Assembly (NCBI GenBank): GCA_963969595.1
Contig: OZ018409.1
Location: forward strand, 5,594,520-5,658,519
Length of the DNA stretch: 64,000 nt
Source: Neckera pumila
Taxonomy: Eukaryota; Streptophyta; Bryopsida; Hypnales; Neckeraceae
Direction of reading: 5' to 3'
Under the pieces are notes generated by a model. It ran no database searches and was not told the origin of the DNA. It saw nothing but the letters and a program-made list of their open reading frames with translations. The translations under genes were made by a program, and so were the position numbers. Positions 1-11,453 of this stretch are shown here, one piece after another. The first letter of the stretch is position 1. Each line of letters opens with the position of its first letter.

Positions 1-855
1 CAATTACGTCAAATTAAATTCAATCAAGCCACAAAATTTGACTTAATTGGATTTTATTTGACTTGATTGAAATAATATAAGGTTGAATAAGGCACTTGCT
101 TAGTTTAGTGAGTTAGAACTTGTGGAGAGAAGCTTTCTGTATTAGTGGAGTAGGAATAGGGGAGACAATGCATGTGGGATATATGAATTAGGAAGAAAAG
201 GAGTTTGGTTGCTCATTTTGAAATAGAATCCAAACTTAATGTAAAGACTGAAATTTTAGACATCATTTAGGCATAGTAGAAAAAAAACTGAAAAAACTTT
301 GAACCAAAAAGTGGGGAATTATGCTACCTTTCATCTCCAAAACTCCGTTTGAGGTTTTGAGCCTCCACCTAAAAGTTATAGACAAATTTGAAAGAGGGTG
401 TTTATAAATGTCCAAAAAAATGTCCCTTCCAATCTTTCTTTCAAATTTGTCTATAACTTTTAGGTGGAGGCTCAAAACCTCAAACAAATTTTTGGAGATG
501 AAAGGTAGCATAATTCCCCACTTTTTGGTTCAAAGTTTTTTCAAATTTTTTTCTACTATGCCTAAATGAGGTCTAAAATTTCAGTCTTTACATTATTTTT
601 GGATTCTCCTTCAAAATGAGCAACCAAGCTCCTTTTCTTCTTAATTCATATACCCCACATGCATTGTTTCTCCTACTCCTACCACACTAGTATAAAGGGC
701 TTTTCTCCACATATTATAATACACTAAATTAAGCAAGTGCCTTAATTTGACTTCAATTATTCAATTTGCCATGAAATGAAGTGGCTTTTGAAGCTAGTTG
801 CCTAAAAAACTAGCTTCAAAAACCACTTCATTTGGCTTAATTTTTTGACCCTAAC
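1..855. repeat. Foldback (long inverted-repeat) element, copy 1
   Basis: Two arms, roughly 75-400 and 430-755, are imperfect reverse complements around a centre near 415. The left arm from the amphipathic AT-rich start through 'catgtgggatat' is matched in reverse by the right arm 'ataccccacatgcattg'. A second small hairpin (777-835) pairs 'gaagtggcttttgaagctag' with its complement. Two relatives occur at 17570-18310 and 54775-55420, sharing the phrase 'cctaaatgaggtct' at the arm borders. There is no protein-coding capacity; short open frames in the arms are by-products of the palindrome. This fits a foldback transposon or large MITE. Outer borders are uncertain because the window starts inside the left flank. 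Confidence 0.75.
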
Positions 856-860
856 TTAAG

Positions 861-1789
861 TTAACCCCTAAAGGACCATTGTCTCTTCGGGGGACAAATG
901 CGTTTTTAGTAAGGTACCTATGGGCTGAAATTTTCTTTTGATTTTTTGAAATTTTTTTTGGAGGTAGAAAAGCTGATTAGCTTCATGGGAATATAATTTT
1001 TTTCACAATCGGTGTTTGGGAACAAAAGTTATGACCAAATAAGCTCAAAATAGGGGACGGCTGGCAGCAAAAAAAAATTTGCAATTTTTATTTTATTTTT
1101 TATTAATTATTTTTTTCTCGTAGATTATATTTTTGTCTATCTAGAAAGCTTTGATTCATTTCATTTGGATTTTGTATGAAAAAGTTATGGACATTCTTGT
1201 TTTTTGGGAAGTTAAAGCATCTTTTTGAGAAAAATAACTTGTAGGATTCATTTCTGAATGCAATTTTTCAAATTTTTCAAATTTCTTTTTGGCATGGTTT
1301 AGTTTACTTGCTAGAACAATCTTACCATTGGGATTAGTGAATTTTAATCCCACCTAAAATATATGAATATTTTAGATTTTCCTTCTATCTTGTACCTACT
1401 TCTATTTAACAAATGTTTTAATAATGAAAATTAAGATTTTTTGAGTTTTTTTTTTTGGGCTAGATTCTCAACTCAATTCTCCAGTATAAACCTTAAAAGC
1501 TCAAAACTCGGTAGTGCAAAAAAATAAAGTCAAAAATGTTCAAAGTCAAAAAATCTAGTCTCACAATGTGCTGAAAAACTTGTTTTTTTCACTTTAAATG
1601 CAGAAATCTTGCAATCTGTGTGGTCAAAAATTCTGAAATTTTTTCCACACACTCTCATACTAGTTAGGTGTAAGATCATATGGTTAGATGTGAAAAAAAC
1701 ATTTTTCAAAATTTTTTACGTTTTGCTATAGAAATGGCAATTTTGAGTGTTTTTTGGCATAAAAAGGGCCTCAATCTTTTAGGGATTAA
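861..1789 (+). repeat. TTAA-bounded non-autonomous element, full copy (subfamily A)
   Basis: The element begins TTAACCCCTAAAGGACC and ends with the near-complement CTTTTAGGGATTAA, about 929 bp in all. After the left end comes a small GC hairpin ('gtctcttcgggggac'). The interior contains phrases that recur in every relative, such as 'aaagctttgattcatt' and 'accattgggatta'. No open frame of note. Used here as the reference copy for the family. Confidence 0.85.
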
Positions 1790-1794
1790 TTACA

Positions 1795-2030
1795 ATCAGG
1801 ATTAAGGTGCATTAGAGTGCCTTAATTTTGAATTTTAACTCTTTAAAATTATTTTTTGAGCCACTGCCAAGCATCCAACATTGCAAGTTCTGGTGGGCGG
1901 GAAAAGGGCGAAAAAAAATTTGACCTCCAAAACACCATTTTGCAAGGTCCTTTAAAGGCTGTGGAGTGGCCCTTTGAGGCCCCAAATATTCTCTAATGGC
2001 ACAACTTGTGTGGTCAAATCGTATTTTTAT
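1795..2030. repeat. Fragment of the 'GCCTCCAGAGGGC' terminal-repeat family
   Basis: Contains a 'ggctgtggagtggccctttg' border followed by 'ttctctaatgg', the terminal motif also seen at 3834, 17281, 18530, 55640, 63436 and 63766. The body ('attaaggtgcattagagtgccttaa', 'gagccactgccaagcatccaacattgcaa') is closely paralleled at 55445-55655. Only one clear terminus is seen here, so it is treated as a partial copy. Confidence 0.5.
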
Positions 2031-2040
2031 ATAACCACCT

Positions 2041-2745
2041 AGCGGTTGGCACTTGCTATACTACGCATTCATCATTAGACTTTATTAGAATTTTTATGTA
2101 TTAGATAAAATGCAGAACAAAATTTTCAACAAATCTTCACAAATAAAAGTTCCTAAAATCTTTGTATAATTTTGTTTATAAGTAAGCATATATTGAAATG
2201 TACAATAGGAATTTATTGAATGACGAATCAAATATATACAATGGTGAATACTGTAAAAGATACACATTTATTGTAATGCATTCAAAAGTTGACTCAATTG
2301 TTACAAACAATGGCAACCCAAAAACTTGGTGAATTGAAAAGAAAAACTTCATGAACAACTTAATTGTTGTGAAATCCAAAATTGCTTCAATTGAATAAAC
2401 TTCTCAAATCATTTGGTAGTAGCAATAGAATTTTGAAATCATAAAAGCTGTAAAAGTGATATTACAAAGGTGATTGCAAACTACTACTCTATTTTTGCAA
2501 TATAACATCGTGTGAAAATATTATTTTTATGTATGCATGATTGAAAATATTTTTACAAAATATTAAAGTTAATTATTTCAAAAACTTATTGAAATTATTA
2601 TCATGCATTCTATTCAAATATATCAAAACTTTACTAATATGTGATACAATGAATGCATAGCATAGCAAGCATGAGCCCCTATTATTAATGGTAGCATTTG
2701 TGATATTACAGAGGGAGTTATGATTTTAGCAGTATAATGATGACT
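2041..2745. repeat. AT-rich element with 'GCATAGCATAGCAAG' ends, copy 1
   Basis: The left end 'ggttggcacttgctatacta' plus 'cgcattcatca' is mirrored near 2650-2672 by 'aatgaatgcatagcatagca'. The whole segment is closely repeated in the same orientation at 39675-40385 (for example 'tgtacaatagg/acatttattgaatga' in both). After the inverted end, both copies continue with 'tgagcccctattattaatgg' to about 2745. No coding sequence. Related ends elsewhere finish in CTAGT, as discussed under findings. Confidence 0.7.
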
Positions 2746-2859
2746 ATATGATACAAAGGCAACATTTAAGTAAGTGCACATGTAAAAATATGTGTATTGA
2801 TATTGTATAAACAACACCACAAAATTATAATCATTGTAGTTGCCATAGATTGCATACTA

Positions 2860-3060
2860 TAATCCCCAATATTTTTCCCAAAATTGTTAATTTTCTAAAA
2901 TACCAAGGGTCATTTTTCGATCGAAAACCACTCAAAATTGCCATTCTCAATGCAAACAACAAAATTTTAAACATTTGTTTTTTTGCATATCCAATCATAG
3001 GATCTTGCACTAGAAGAAATTTAATTTTTTTTTATTGTAGGGATGACAAGATATAAGCGT
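2860..3060 (-). repeat. Degraded TTAA-element end fragment
   Basis: Reads 'tttttcgatcgaaaaccactcaaaattgcc', matching the reverse complement of the 3-prime end of the TTAA family ('ggcaattttgagtggttttt'). It stops at the neighbouring copy that starts at 3061. No gene. Confidence 0.5.
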
Positions 3061-3825
3061 TTAACCCCTATAGTCCCAAGGCCATTTTCCTGCCAAAAAC
3101 CACATAAAACTGCCATTTTTGTTGCATTCACTGAAGAATGCAGAAAAATTAGTCTTTTAAGAATATAACCATGGGATTGTGTGCTTCACTTATCTAAGAT
3201 TATGTGGTAAAAATTTCATGAAGTTTGACCATACCAATTAGAAGATATTAGCATTCAAAGTTGAAAAGAGAAGTTTTTTGGATTGTTGTCTTGCAATTTT
3301 AGATGACTTTGATTGCCATTTGTGGAGTATTTTGCAGTGATATTTTTGAATTAAAACTTTTGTATGCTTAAGGAGTATGCACTAATATTTTTGAATTAAG
3401 AGTCTAAAAAAACATTTCAAGAAAAAGAAACTTGATTATTATACTTTAAGAAATTGTTAAGTAGAAATAGGTCCAAGATTGAACAAAAATTAAATTGTTA
3501 ATTTCTCTAAAATGGAATTGATATACAATAATCCCAATGGCAATTGTTTTAGTAAGAATATAACCCTATCGAAATAAAAAATTCTAAAAAATTTAAAAAT
3601 TGCATTCAAAATTGAGCTCTATAAGTCATTTTTTTGAAAAAGATGCTGAGATTGCCCAAAAAACAAAATTGTCCATAACTTTCTCATTCCTAATCCAAAT
3701 AGATTGAATAAAAGCTTCACATATACATAAAAATATTACATTCTAGGAAAAAAATTTAAAAATTAAAAATTTAACTTTTTGTGATTTTTTTTCTACTACC
3801 TGCCGACCTCCATTTTTGGCTTATT
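3061..3825 (-). repeat. TTAA-bounded element, reverse orientation, truncated
   Basis: Starts TTAACCCCTATAGTCCCAAGG, the 3-prime terminus of the family in reverse. It continues through 'gaccataccaattagaagat' and 'ataatcccaatgg' to 'ttttttctactacctgccg'. The distal end (the GC hairpin and second TTAA) is missing, apparently cut where the next element starts near 3834. Confidence 0.65.
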
Positions 3826-3833
3826 GTGCTATG

Positions 3834-4130
3834 CATTAGAAAGAATTTTAGGCCTCCGGAGGGCTGCTCCATTGCCCTCCAAAGGACCTTGAAATTGTGT
3901 TTTGGAAGGCTGAAAAATGATTTTTTGCCCTATTTCCGCGCAGCAATTTCTGTTGTGGTAATGGCGCAGGAATTAAAATTCGCGAGTAAAAAATATAAAT
4001 AAACAAATATATATATATATATATAATATTTAAAAAAAATAAAAAAAAAGGTACAACAGTTGACTGCTCACTAGCAACCATTTCGAGATTGCAGGTCAAG
4101 CTTGAAATAGCTTGGCCATATTGTGGGCGC
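3834..4130. repeat. Copy of the 'GCCTCCAGAGGGC' terminal-repeat family with (AT)n
   Basis: Starts 'cattagaaagaattttaggc' then 'ctccggagggctgctcc'. The order of blocks up to 'caagcttgaaatagcttggcca' matches the reverse complement of 63460-63766, including 'gactgctcac' and a shared low-complexity A/T tract. The AT microsatellite at about 4007-4024 lies in that tract. The far terminus is not clear. Confidence 0.6.
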
Positions 4131-5658
4131 TTATTTACCTACCTTTGGCAAATAATCATACACAACCAAATTCTAATTCTAATCACGAATTCCTATTTTA
4201 AGTGGGTACCTAAATGTCAGTCTATTGTGCCTTCCAAGCAATGGAATTTTTCTAACCGCTAAACATCTAATCCCCTTGCAAAAAAAGCCTCAAACATTCT
4301 AGCCTACGATTGCCTACAACTAAGGTGTCCTGGCTAATTGAGCTGCAAGGGTCCGAGATTTTCCTGATCTATAGTCTAATTTTAGTATTTTTAGATGAGA
4401 AAATATTTCACGCCATTCCCAGAAACCTAAAGTTCATTGGAATTGGATGTTCCTAGCAAAAGTTATGTGGGGATGAAGTTTGACCACTACTCGGTTCATC
4501 AAACTTCATCTATGGTTTCTTATGCGTTTCTGCTTTCAATTTCACTTGATATTTTTACCCAAGGTTTGATTTGAGTTACCCTAACTAAATGTGACTCTAA
4601 GTTTTGACCAAAAAAAGTTAACCTATTTTACTTGGTTAAATCTAATTTACCCCATTGATAAATGTTTGTTGGATTTTTATTGGTTTTTTATTGGTTTGTA
4701 CACTCTTGTTTTTATGAGTTACTTTTATCCTTTCTAATTTACTATTTTTCTTTATAATTGACTTTTATTGACCTAATTTACTAATGGATGAAAGTTGGTT
4801 GGTAACTTGTATTTGGAACTTCATCCACTAATTACTACTAACCTAATTTCCTAAATTAACTTTTACTTTTACTTTTATATCTTTCCTTCTAGATTAAATT
4901 TTCTTCTTAGATTTAGATTTTTAGATTCTCCTTGGATGCATTTGGGATAGGCTCATCCGATTCTTAAATAAACTTCATCCGCTTGTAACTTTCTTGTTTT
5001 AACTCGGAATTGGACGTACTTTATCTTTTTGAAAACCTTTAGACTTCTAGTTTCTACTTTCTTACACTAATCTGACCTGACTTGTAGTCTAACCTACTCT
5101 AGCTCTCGGCCCCTTCTAATTACGCTAATTAGGAAGAGTTTTAACAAAGAAAAGTGGGATTTCTAGTGGCTCACCTCGTATTGGAGATCTTGGATGAGAT
5201 GGTCAAGCGGCCATGTTCCCTTCTCTTGATTTTGCGACTCCTTGAGTGAATCTTGGTTGGGGGAAGAACTTAGAGAGGATTGGTAGATTTAGCGGGGTTT
5301 CTTTCTTCTTTCCTTCCTCCTTCTCCTTTTTTCTACACTATTCCCTTACATACAATGACTTTGCTTCCCAAAGTTTTTACACCATGACTTTCGCTTCTAA
5401 TCTCTTACACATTGACGGCACGTTCTTTTTTACTCTTACAATTTCAATGGACACCAATGGTTGAGGGGACTTCCTCCAATCTATCTACTATTCATCTTCT
5501 CTTCTATTTCATCTCTCTTTGGTTGTAATTTTCAAGTTTCTAGTTTCGTGGTGTGTAGAGAGCTTCGGTGAGTTGTGCGTGGAGTGATTGTGTGAGTTTA
5601 CCGATTGCTTTTATACTTCAACACGAGTTCTTCTTTCCAAACCAGTCTTCCCTTCCTA
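4131..5658. other. Intergenic stretch, no gene recognised
   Basis: Mixed-composition, T-rich DNA with no long open frame, no splice-consistent coding and no match to the repeat families described elsewhere in this window. It ends where the CACTA-type element begins. Confidence 0.5.
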
Positions 5659-7576
5659 CACTATAAGAAACCCGTGTTTTTCTTGATGTCTGCCCAAAAA
5701 CATGCGATGTCCAAGGCCTAACATACTATGTCCGCTGAGACATCAAGACGTTAAAGAAGAGGATTGCAGTTTAGGATAAATTTCCAAGGATGTTCCAGAT
5801 GATTGCGGAAAATTTGAATGGAACCAGTTGGTGTTCCCGAGGACATCAAGATTTTTTATGACATTTTTAAGGACTCATTGATGTCCAACAAGGTGTCTAC
5901 AAAAACATGGATGGCAATGTCAGCTTTGGAGGAAAAATTTCAAGGAGGGTAATTTTTTGAAAATCACTTTTTCCTTGGATAAAAGTCTGACCAAGGTTAA
6001 AAAAAAAAGATTGGGCAGCCTCCGTGCAGCTTTTAGAGAAAATAAGATGATGTGGCGTATGACGTAGCATGCCACGTATAAATTAGTTGACATGGCATAA
6101 AATTGTGCTGACGTGGCATGCCACATCAGCATAGCAAGGCTATTTCTTTGCGTTTTCTACACTTATTTTGGAGATGTCTAAGTAGACATAGGGATGTCAT
6201 TGGAGACATCTTATAAAATGTTGAGATGTTTTCTTGGACATTTTTGTAGACTTCTAAATGTTTTAGGAAACATAGTCACAATCGGTATAACGTCTATGGA
6301 GACATCATTAGAGCGGCCTTTGAGACATATAAAAAACATCCTATCGGACGTCTGTATGTTGCTCTACCAAAATTTAAATCTAATGTTTTCAATGTCCCAT
6401 ATAGTTTGTCTTCCCCTCTACCACTCCACTTGTATAAAGAGCCCATCTTTGCGTTTCTACACTTGTATTGGAGATGTCTAAGTAGACGTAGAGATGTCAC
6501 TAAAGACATCTTATAAAATGTTGAGATGTTTTTTTGTATGTTTTTGTAGACTTCTAGATGTTTTAAAAAACATAGTCACAGTTGGTATAACATCTATAGA
6601 GACATCATCAGAGCGGCCTTTGAGACATGCAAAAAACATCCTACTAGACGTCTGTGTGCTTCTCCACCAAAATTTAAATCCAGTGTTTTCAGTGTCCCAT
6701 ATAGTTTGTCTTCCCTTCTACCACTTCACTTGTATAAAGAGCTCATCTTTTCCCCTCCATAAACTCACATCAAGTGGCTTTTGAAGCCATGTGACATAAT
6801 TGCCAATTATGATGTATTTTATATGGCGTATTATGTATGATATATGATGTATAATGTATGGTGTATTGTGTATGATATGTTATATTGGACATTATGACAT
6901 ACATGAGGGACATCATATGAGACATGTGAGACTGTTCATATTAACATCATGCTGAATAGTCCATTCCATTCCATGAATGTTTAATGTGACATCATTTTGT
7001 TCTCCTAGATCATACCAAACATTGTCAGAGGTATTCATGATGAAAAGTAGATGTTTACATTGATGTCACAAGAAATTTGAACGTCTAAGGTGATGTTTCA
7101 AAATACGTCTATGAAAACGTCTGGACGTCTAAATTGATGTCTCAGAAAACGTATAGATGTCTATGTTGACATCTTCAAAGATAGTCAGAAAAGTCTTAGA
7201 CAACCAAAAAAAATGATGACGTGTCATGCCACGTCATCCTTGTTGGATGCCACGTCACTTTTTCCACCGCCACCTCACATGCCACCTCAGATGCCACGTC
7301 ATGGTCAAAAATGGATTGAAAAAGTTTCCTATGTGGCTGCCCGTGCACATGTGGTGCTTAGGTGGCAGTCACATGGCGGCCTTTGAGGACCCCGTTGACC
7401 CATTCTTTTTGGACATCAAGTCCCCCAGCATGTTGATGTCCGACGTCAAATCTGATGTCAAACCCGAGTCTTGAGCAACGCGATTTTTTGGACGTCCACG
7501 TAGACATTTCAAGACACCAGTCGTGACATCAGCACGTAGAATCCAGGGATAAAAAAAACACGGGTTTCTTATAGTG
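5659..7576. mobile_element. Non-autonomous CACTA (En/Spm-type) DNA transposon
   Basis: The left end is CACTATAAGAAACCCGTGTT and the right end is its reverse complement, ending '...cttatagtg' at 7576. CACTATAAGAAA-type termini are the hallmark of the plant CACTA superfamily. Subterminal regions are dense in GATGTC/GACATC and in 'tgccacgtca' (6040-6130 on one side, 7215-7305 on the other, in opposite orientation). These resemble the arrays bound by the transposase in known CACTA elements. There is no transposase gene. I cannot see a convincing 3-bp target duplication (CTA left, ATT right). Confidence 0.85.
6165..6775. repeat. Tandem duplication of about 300 bp inside the CACTA element
   Basis: Two head-to-tail units start near 6170 ('ggagatgtctaagtagacat') and 6470 ('ggagatgtctaagtagacgt'). 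They run in parallel through 'gagcggcctttgagacat' to 'cacttgtataaagag'. The parallel 95-96-residue open frames at 6194 and 6494 are consequences of this duplication and are not credible genes. Confidence 0.85.
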
Positions 7577-7949
7577 ATTTTTGGATTACAGTGAACTTCT
7601 GCAACTTGTTTCTTCTTTATACAATGTCCATTTCCAATAAATATTTTTTGGAAAAGTTGCACATACTAGTCTAGTTTGTGTGGCTAAAATTTCATATCAA
7701 TCCAAAAAGGTATGAGTGACCAAAAAGCATTTTAGTAGAAGGAGTTTCAACTTTAGTTGTGTTTTTTTGCAACTTTTCTTGCTATTTTTTGGCATTTAAA
7801 AGCCATCTTGCAGACATAATAAGTCAATTCAATGATGATTTTTTTAACCAATGTGTTTGTATGTTGATTTTGAATCACTTTGTAATTTAATTTTTCTTCA
7901 TTTGACGAGGTTTAGAAATTAAATTTCACCTCCAAATGTATTTCTAGGA

Positions 7950-8159
7950 AAATTTCAGCATCTTTTTTCACACTAAAACATTATAATCTTGCAATCTAGA
8001 CGGTCGAATGACTCCAAATTTGATTCACATCATCTACAATACATACACTACAAGATTGTACGGTTGAGATTTTTATACCTTACTAACATTTTGAATTATA
8101 TCATTTCAAAGGTAATGGTGTTTTTAAACCCCAAAAGGCCTTGGGCCTTGAAGGGTTAA
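7950..8159 (+). repeat. TTAA element, 3-prime portion only
   Basis: Ends 'ccaaaaggccttgggccttg' then 'aagggttaa' at 8159, matching the family 3-prime terminus. Upstream it carries 'aatcttgcaatctagacggtc'. The 5-prime half is absent or unrecognisable (7577-7950). Confidence 0.55.
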
Positions 8160-8162
8160 AAG

Positions 8163-8345
8163 ATGAGTTGGTCACCGTGGAAATCATCTATTTTGGTATA
8201 GTGTAAATCATTTGCTTTAAAAAGCCCTCAACCACTCATTGGAAGTCAAACTAATGTGCAAGATCCTCCAATCCTTTTTTTACACAAAATTCCAAAGATA
8301 AACATGTGCACTTCTATTTTTCATAGAAGAATTCTCTATCATTTC
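8163..8345 (+). repeat. Dispersed repeat shared with 36262-36450
   Basis: 'actcattggaagtcaaacta' and the order of surrounding words match 36335-36360 and its flanks. In both places the repeat directly follows the 3-prime terminus of a TTAA element. That suggests it is either part of a longer composite or a favoured insertion site. Confidence 0.5.
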
Positions 8346-9314
8346 ATTAGACAATAAATGTCCCCAACGTTATTCAAGGGAATATCTTTCCCACATTTTC
8401 TCAATCTTCACACACATTCTTCACCTTCAAAGGAAAAGGAAAAAACTCTTCAATCTTCAGAGAATGGACCCTTTGCAACTCAAGGAGAGATTAGGGGTAG
8501 TCACAGCTTCTTCAGCCCAAAACTTCTTTTACGAATGGGAATTGGTGGCTCTCCATTAGGTTTTTGTTTGTTCTTTGACAGGGAATATGCTTTTCCTGCG
8601 AAAGCCTCATAGAATCCATTATTGTCCTCCGGAGGTGAATAATGAACTCTGCAAAGCTTTGGCATGCTAAATTGTTGACCTTGTGCAGTTCGTTTTCACC
8701 CTTTTGTTGCCGATTTAACATCGGTGCCAATTCACAGAAGCTTCCGACTGAACTCCTTATTGGGTCCGAACTCCTAACATCCTTCTGAACTACCCGCATC
8801 CAATCGCTGAAGTAAAACCATTCCCCAGATTTTCATTCTCCACGTTTGGTACGCCAAAAAGGGATGTCACACCTTCTTCACCCATCGCTGCTCCCCATTG
8901 GCTCTTGATTTGTCTCACCAACAGCCCATTCTTCAGAGAAGTTGTCCACGCTGAAGAAGGTGTGACTATCCCTGCGGGGTTGTCACACTTCTTCTCCCCA
9001 TTCTCAATCTTCAGAGAATGAGGACGGGGCACCTCTCCTGCTTTCTTTTCCTTCATATGGGACTCCACGGACTTCCTCTGCGACGCAATCGTGAAAATTT
9101 GCTTCAAATTTGTCTTCAAGGCCATCCATGTGCTCTTGTACACAGACTCAATGGCCCCGTTTCAAACGAATTCGATGGACATTGCCGACCAAGAAAATCC
9201 CAACTGCACTGCAATTGCCAAGATACAAAATTCCACTCCATGTCGGCAACTTTCTAAGGATCAATAATCTTACCCATTGTTCAATTCGACAGAGCTCATG
9301 CTGTTCTCGCCAAC
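8346..9314. other. Upstream region of the TEDC1-like gene
   Basis: GC content rises here relative to the flanking repeats, and the strand is pyrimidine-rich. A 14-bp inverted repeat (gtcacaccttcttc near 8867, gaagaaggtgtgac near 8953) is followed by another 'ttgtcacacttcttc' near 8980. No clear TATA box. It probably holds the promoter and 5-prime untranslated leader of the gene starting at 9315; open frames here lack splice support. Confidence 0.4.
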
Positions 9315-11453
9315 ATGGAAAACCAGGAACAAAGTAGTGGCAGCAAACTTTCTGTAAAGGAGAGCATCAAATACCTGTGCGACTTGATCACAGGATTAGG
9401 AGTGACGGGCATGACTCCGGAGACTCTTCGGTTAGCCAAGTTCAACAAACTGGAATCACATCAATCCCTGCTGCGCACATTGCATGACATTGTCACTCTC
9501 ACAACCCCTAATAAACCCTCTCCTCAGACGAACCCAGCAATTCCTAAGTCCCAGAAGCAGCAGGGTAAGGAATTGAAGCATTTGGAGCGTATTTGGGAGG
9601 AATTATCAGATGAAGAGGTATTAGGGTTTGTGAAATTTCATCTGGCGTTGTGGGGATACCCTCCGCACTCGCCTTTCTTCATGCTGCACGTTGACGCGCA
9701 TGGCAGCAGCAGGCATTACTTGTTAGCACTCGGGTGGGTGATTTCGTATTGTGGATTGATTGAGAGGGGCCTGGAGCGCCGATTGCAACCCTTGCTGGCT
9801 GCTCGAAGTGCCGCACCGTTACCCGATGATTACCCTCTCGACATGGCTGATAGTTCTGAGGCGGTGGTCAGGGGGAGGAATGCTGAATGGGCTGCCCGGG
9901 ATTTTGTTAAAAGGATGGTCGTTGCGACCGATCGAGTGGAAGAGGAGGATGTGCAAACGGAAATGCGAGTCGACCAGGTCTTGGTGTTGTATGGACAGGT
10001 AAGAATTCGGGATACGCAAATCTTTCAGAGGGTTGCGAGTGAAGAAGACATGGCATTGACCGCACAATGCAAGTTTCAAATGACTGCGTCAATTGGAAAT
10101 AGTGTTCTATGGATTGAAACTTTTTACAACTATCAGATTTTCAAACAAAAATGGCTCAAGAATTAGGTATAAATTGTGATTTATGATGCACGTAGTGATG
10201 AGCAAAACCAAAGTTTTTAAATTGGAAGCATGGGCCTCTCTTCCTCTGCACATCCACGTGGTTATTCTAAATTGGTGGGATATGCAAATTCTTTCAGAGG
10301 GTTGCGAGTTTAGTAGACATGCCATTATTGCATACTCCAAGTTTCAGATCGATGGCTCTGTCAAATCAAAATAGTGTTTTTATGAATTGAAACTTCCTAC
10401 AACTATCTAGGATTATGTTGTAAGATGTGCACCAAAAAAATGGTTCAAGAATCGTGTACATCTTGTGATTTATGATGCATTTAGTGATGGACACCCAAAG
10501 TTTTTTTACAACAAAGCCTCCCTTTCACAGTAAATTCACCGCGCCAATTATTATTCTCTCTTGCCTTGAGAGAGAAAGTTGGTCATATAAGCTTTTATTT
10601 TGCATTTCTACGATCAACGATCCCGTGGATAGAGTTTACAAGAAGAGAACCGACTTTCTTACAATGTGAACGAAAAGTGTGGTTAGTACTGGGAGAAGGA
10701 GAAGCACAGTCAATGGCATGTCAACCCTACATGTGTGACCTTATTCTCTTATCAGTTGAACCAGACCTGCAGCAATTCAATTTAGGGTTTAGGGTTTTGT
10801 GACATTGCTAGGTGACTGCAAGCCTGAACGCGATCGAGGCACTACAGCAGAGCAAGGTGAAGAAACTGCACGAGTTGGAGCTAGCGCAGCTGGCGGCCGG
10901 GGTGAAATACCCGCACTCCCCTTACGAATTGCAACTGTTGCAGCACCGGAAACAGCTGGACGTGCATTGTGAAGCAATTGCAGCAGCGAGAGCGATTGAA
11001 GAGGAGTCCGAGTTATGCCGTAAGCACGAAGCTTTGTTTTGGCAGTGGATGGAGAGCGTTGCCCATGAAGAGCTCTCAAGGCCTTCGACCTTACAACACC
11101 TCGACCTTACCGGTGTCACAGAAGCAGAGCTTTTACCCGCAATTGAACACCTGAAACACACATTGGCAACCTGTGAGCAAAGGAATGAGACCATAGCATC
11201 TTGTAGAAATAGCCCTGTACCGAAAGATCCCGACATGACGATATCAGAGTCTTTCAAGCGAAATGTATCGATAGTGGATGCTTATCCTAGTGAAAAGAGT
11301 ATGCTACCCAAGGTGATTGCGGAAGTCTTGTTGAGGCCGCCAGTTTTTGTGTACAGACCTAGAAAGAGACCGGACACTAGAACTATCAAAGCCACACTCA
11401 GAAATGAAGAAGGGAATGATCCTCAAACTGTCTTGTTCAAGATGAAGAGGTAA
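9315..11453 (+). CDS. TEDC1-like protein (tubulin epsilon and delta complex protein 1), 2 exons
   Basis: Exons are 9315-9998 and 10812-11453. The junctions are CAG|GTAAGA and CTAG|GTG, phase 0, giving about 441 residues. The start is the first ATG of the open frame. Visible features are an N-terminal helical part, a central block at residues ~108-150 containing 'GYPPHSPFFMLHVD' and 'HYLLALGWVIS', an acidic/coiled segment in exon 2, and 'HEALFWQWMESV' at ~300-311. From memory, the LLALGW and FWQWM blocks are characteristic of TEDC1 (formerly C14orf80/DUF4509), a partner of delta- and epsilon-tubulin needed for stable centriole triplets. If correct, the host makes centrioles or basal bodies, as in plants with swimming sperm. 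The terminal 'gaag|gtaagc' could also be a splice donor that removes the stop, so the 3-prime end is not certain. The family name is inferred from motifs, not an alignment. Confidence 0.65.
9999..10520 (+). repeat. Direct duplication within the TEDC1-like intron
   Basis: Two units start near 10010 and 10275. Both contain 'tttcagagggttgcgag', then 'aatagtgtt', 'attgaaac', 'acaactatc' and 'tgtgatttatgatgca'. They differ by many substitutions and small indels, so the duplication is not recent. The first unit abuts the splice donor; the second lacks it. Confidence 0.75.
10785..10797 (-). promoter_or_regulatory. Telo-box-like motif before TEDC1-like exon 2
   Basis: 'tttagggtttaggg' is two adjacent plant telomere units, 20 bp upstream of the exon 2 acceptor. 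Telo-boxes (AAACCCTAA) are known regulatory motifs near promoters of growth-related plant genes. A function here, inside an intron, is conjecture. Confidence 0.35.

Noticed and set aside
6194..6784. Two parallel 95-96 residue frames as a gene pair
   Set aside because: They arise from the tandem duplication in the CACTA element; no domain and no transposase motif.
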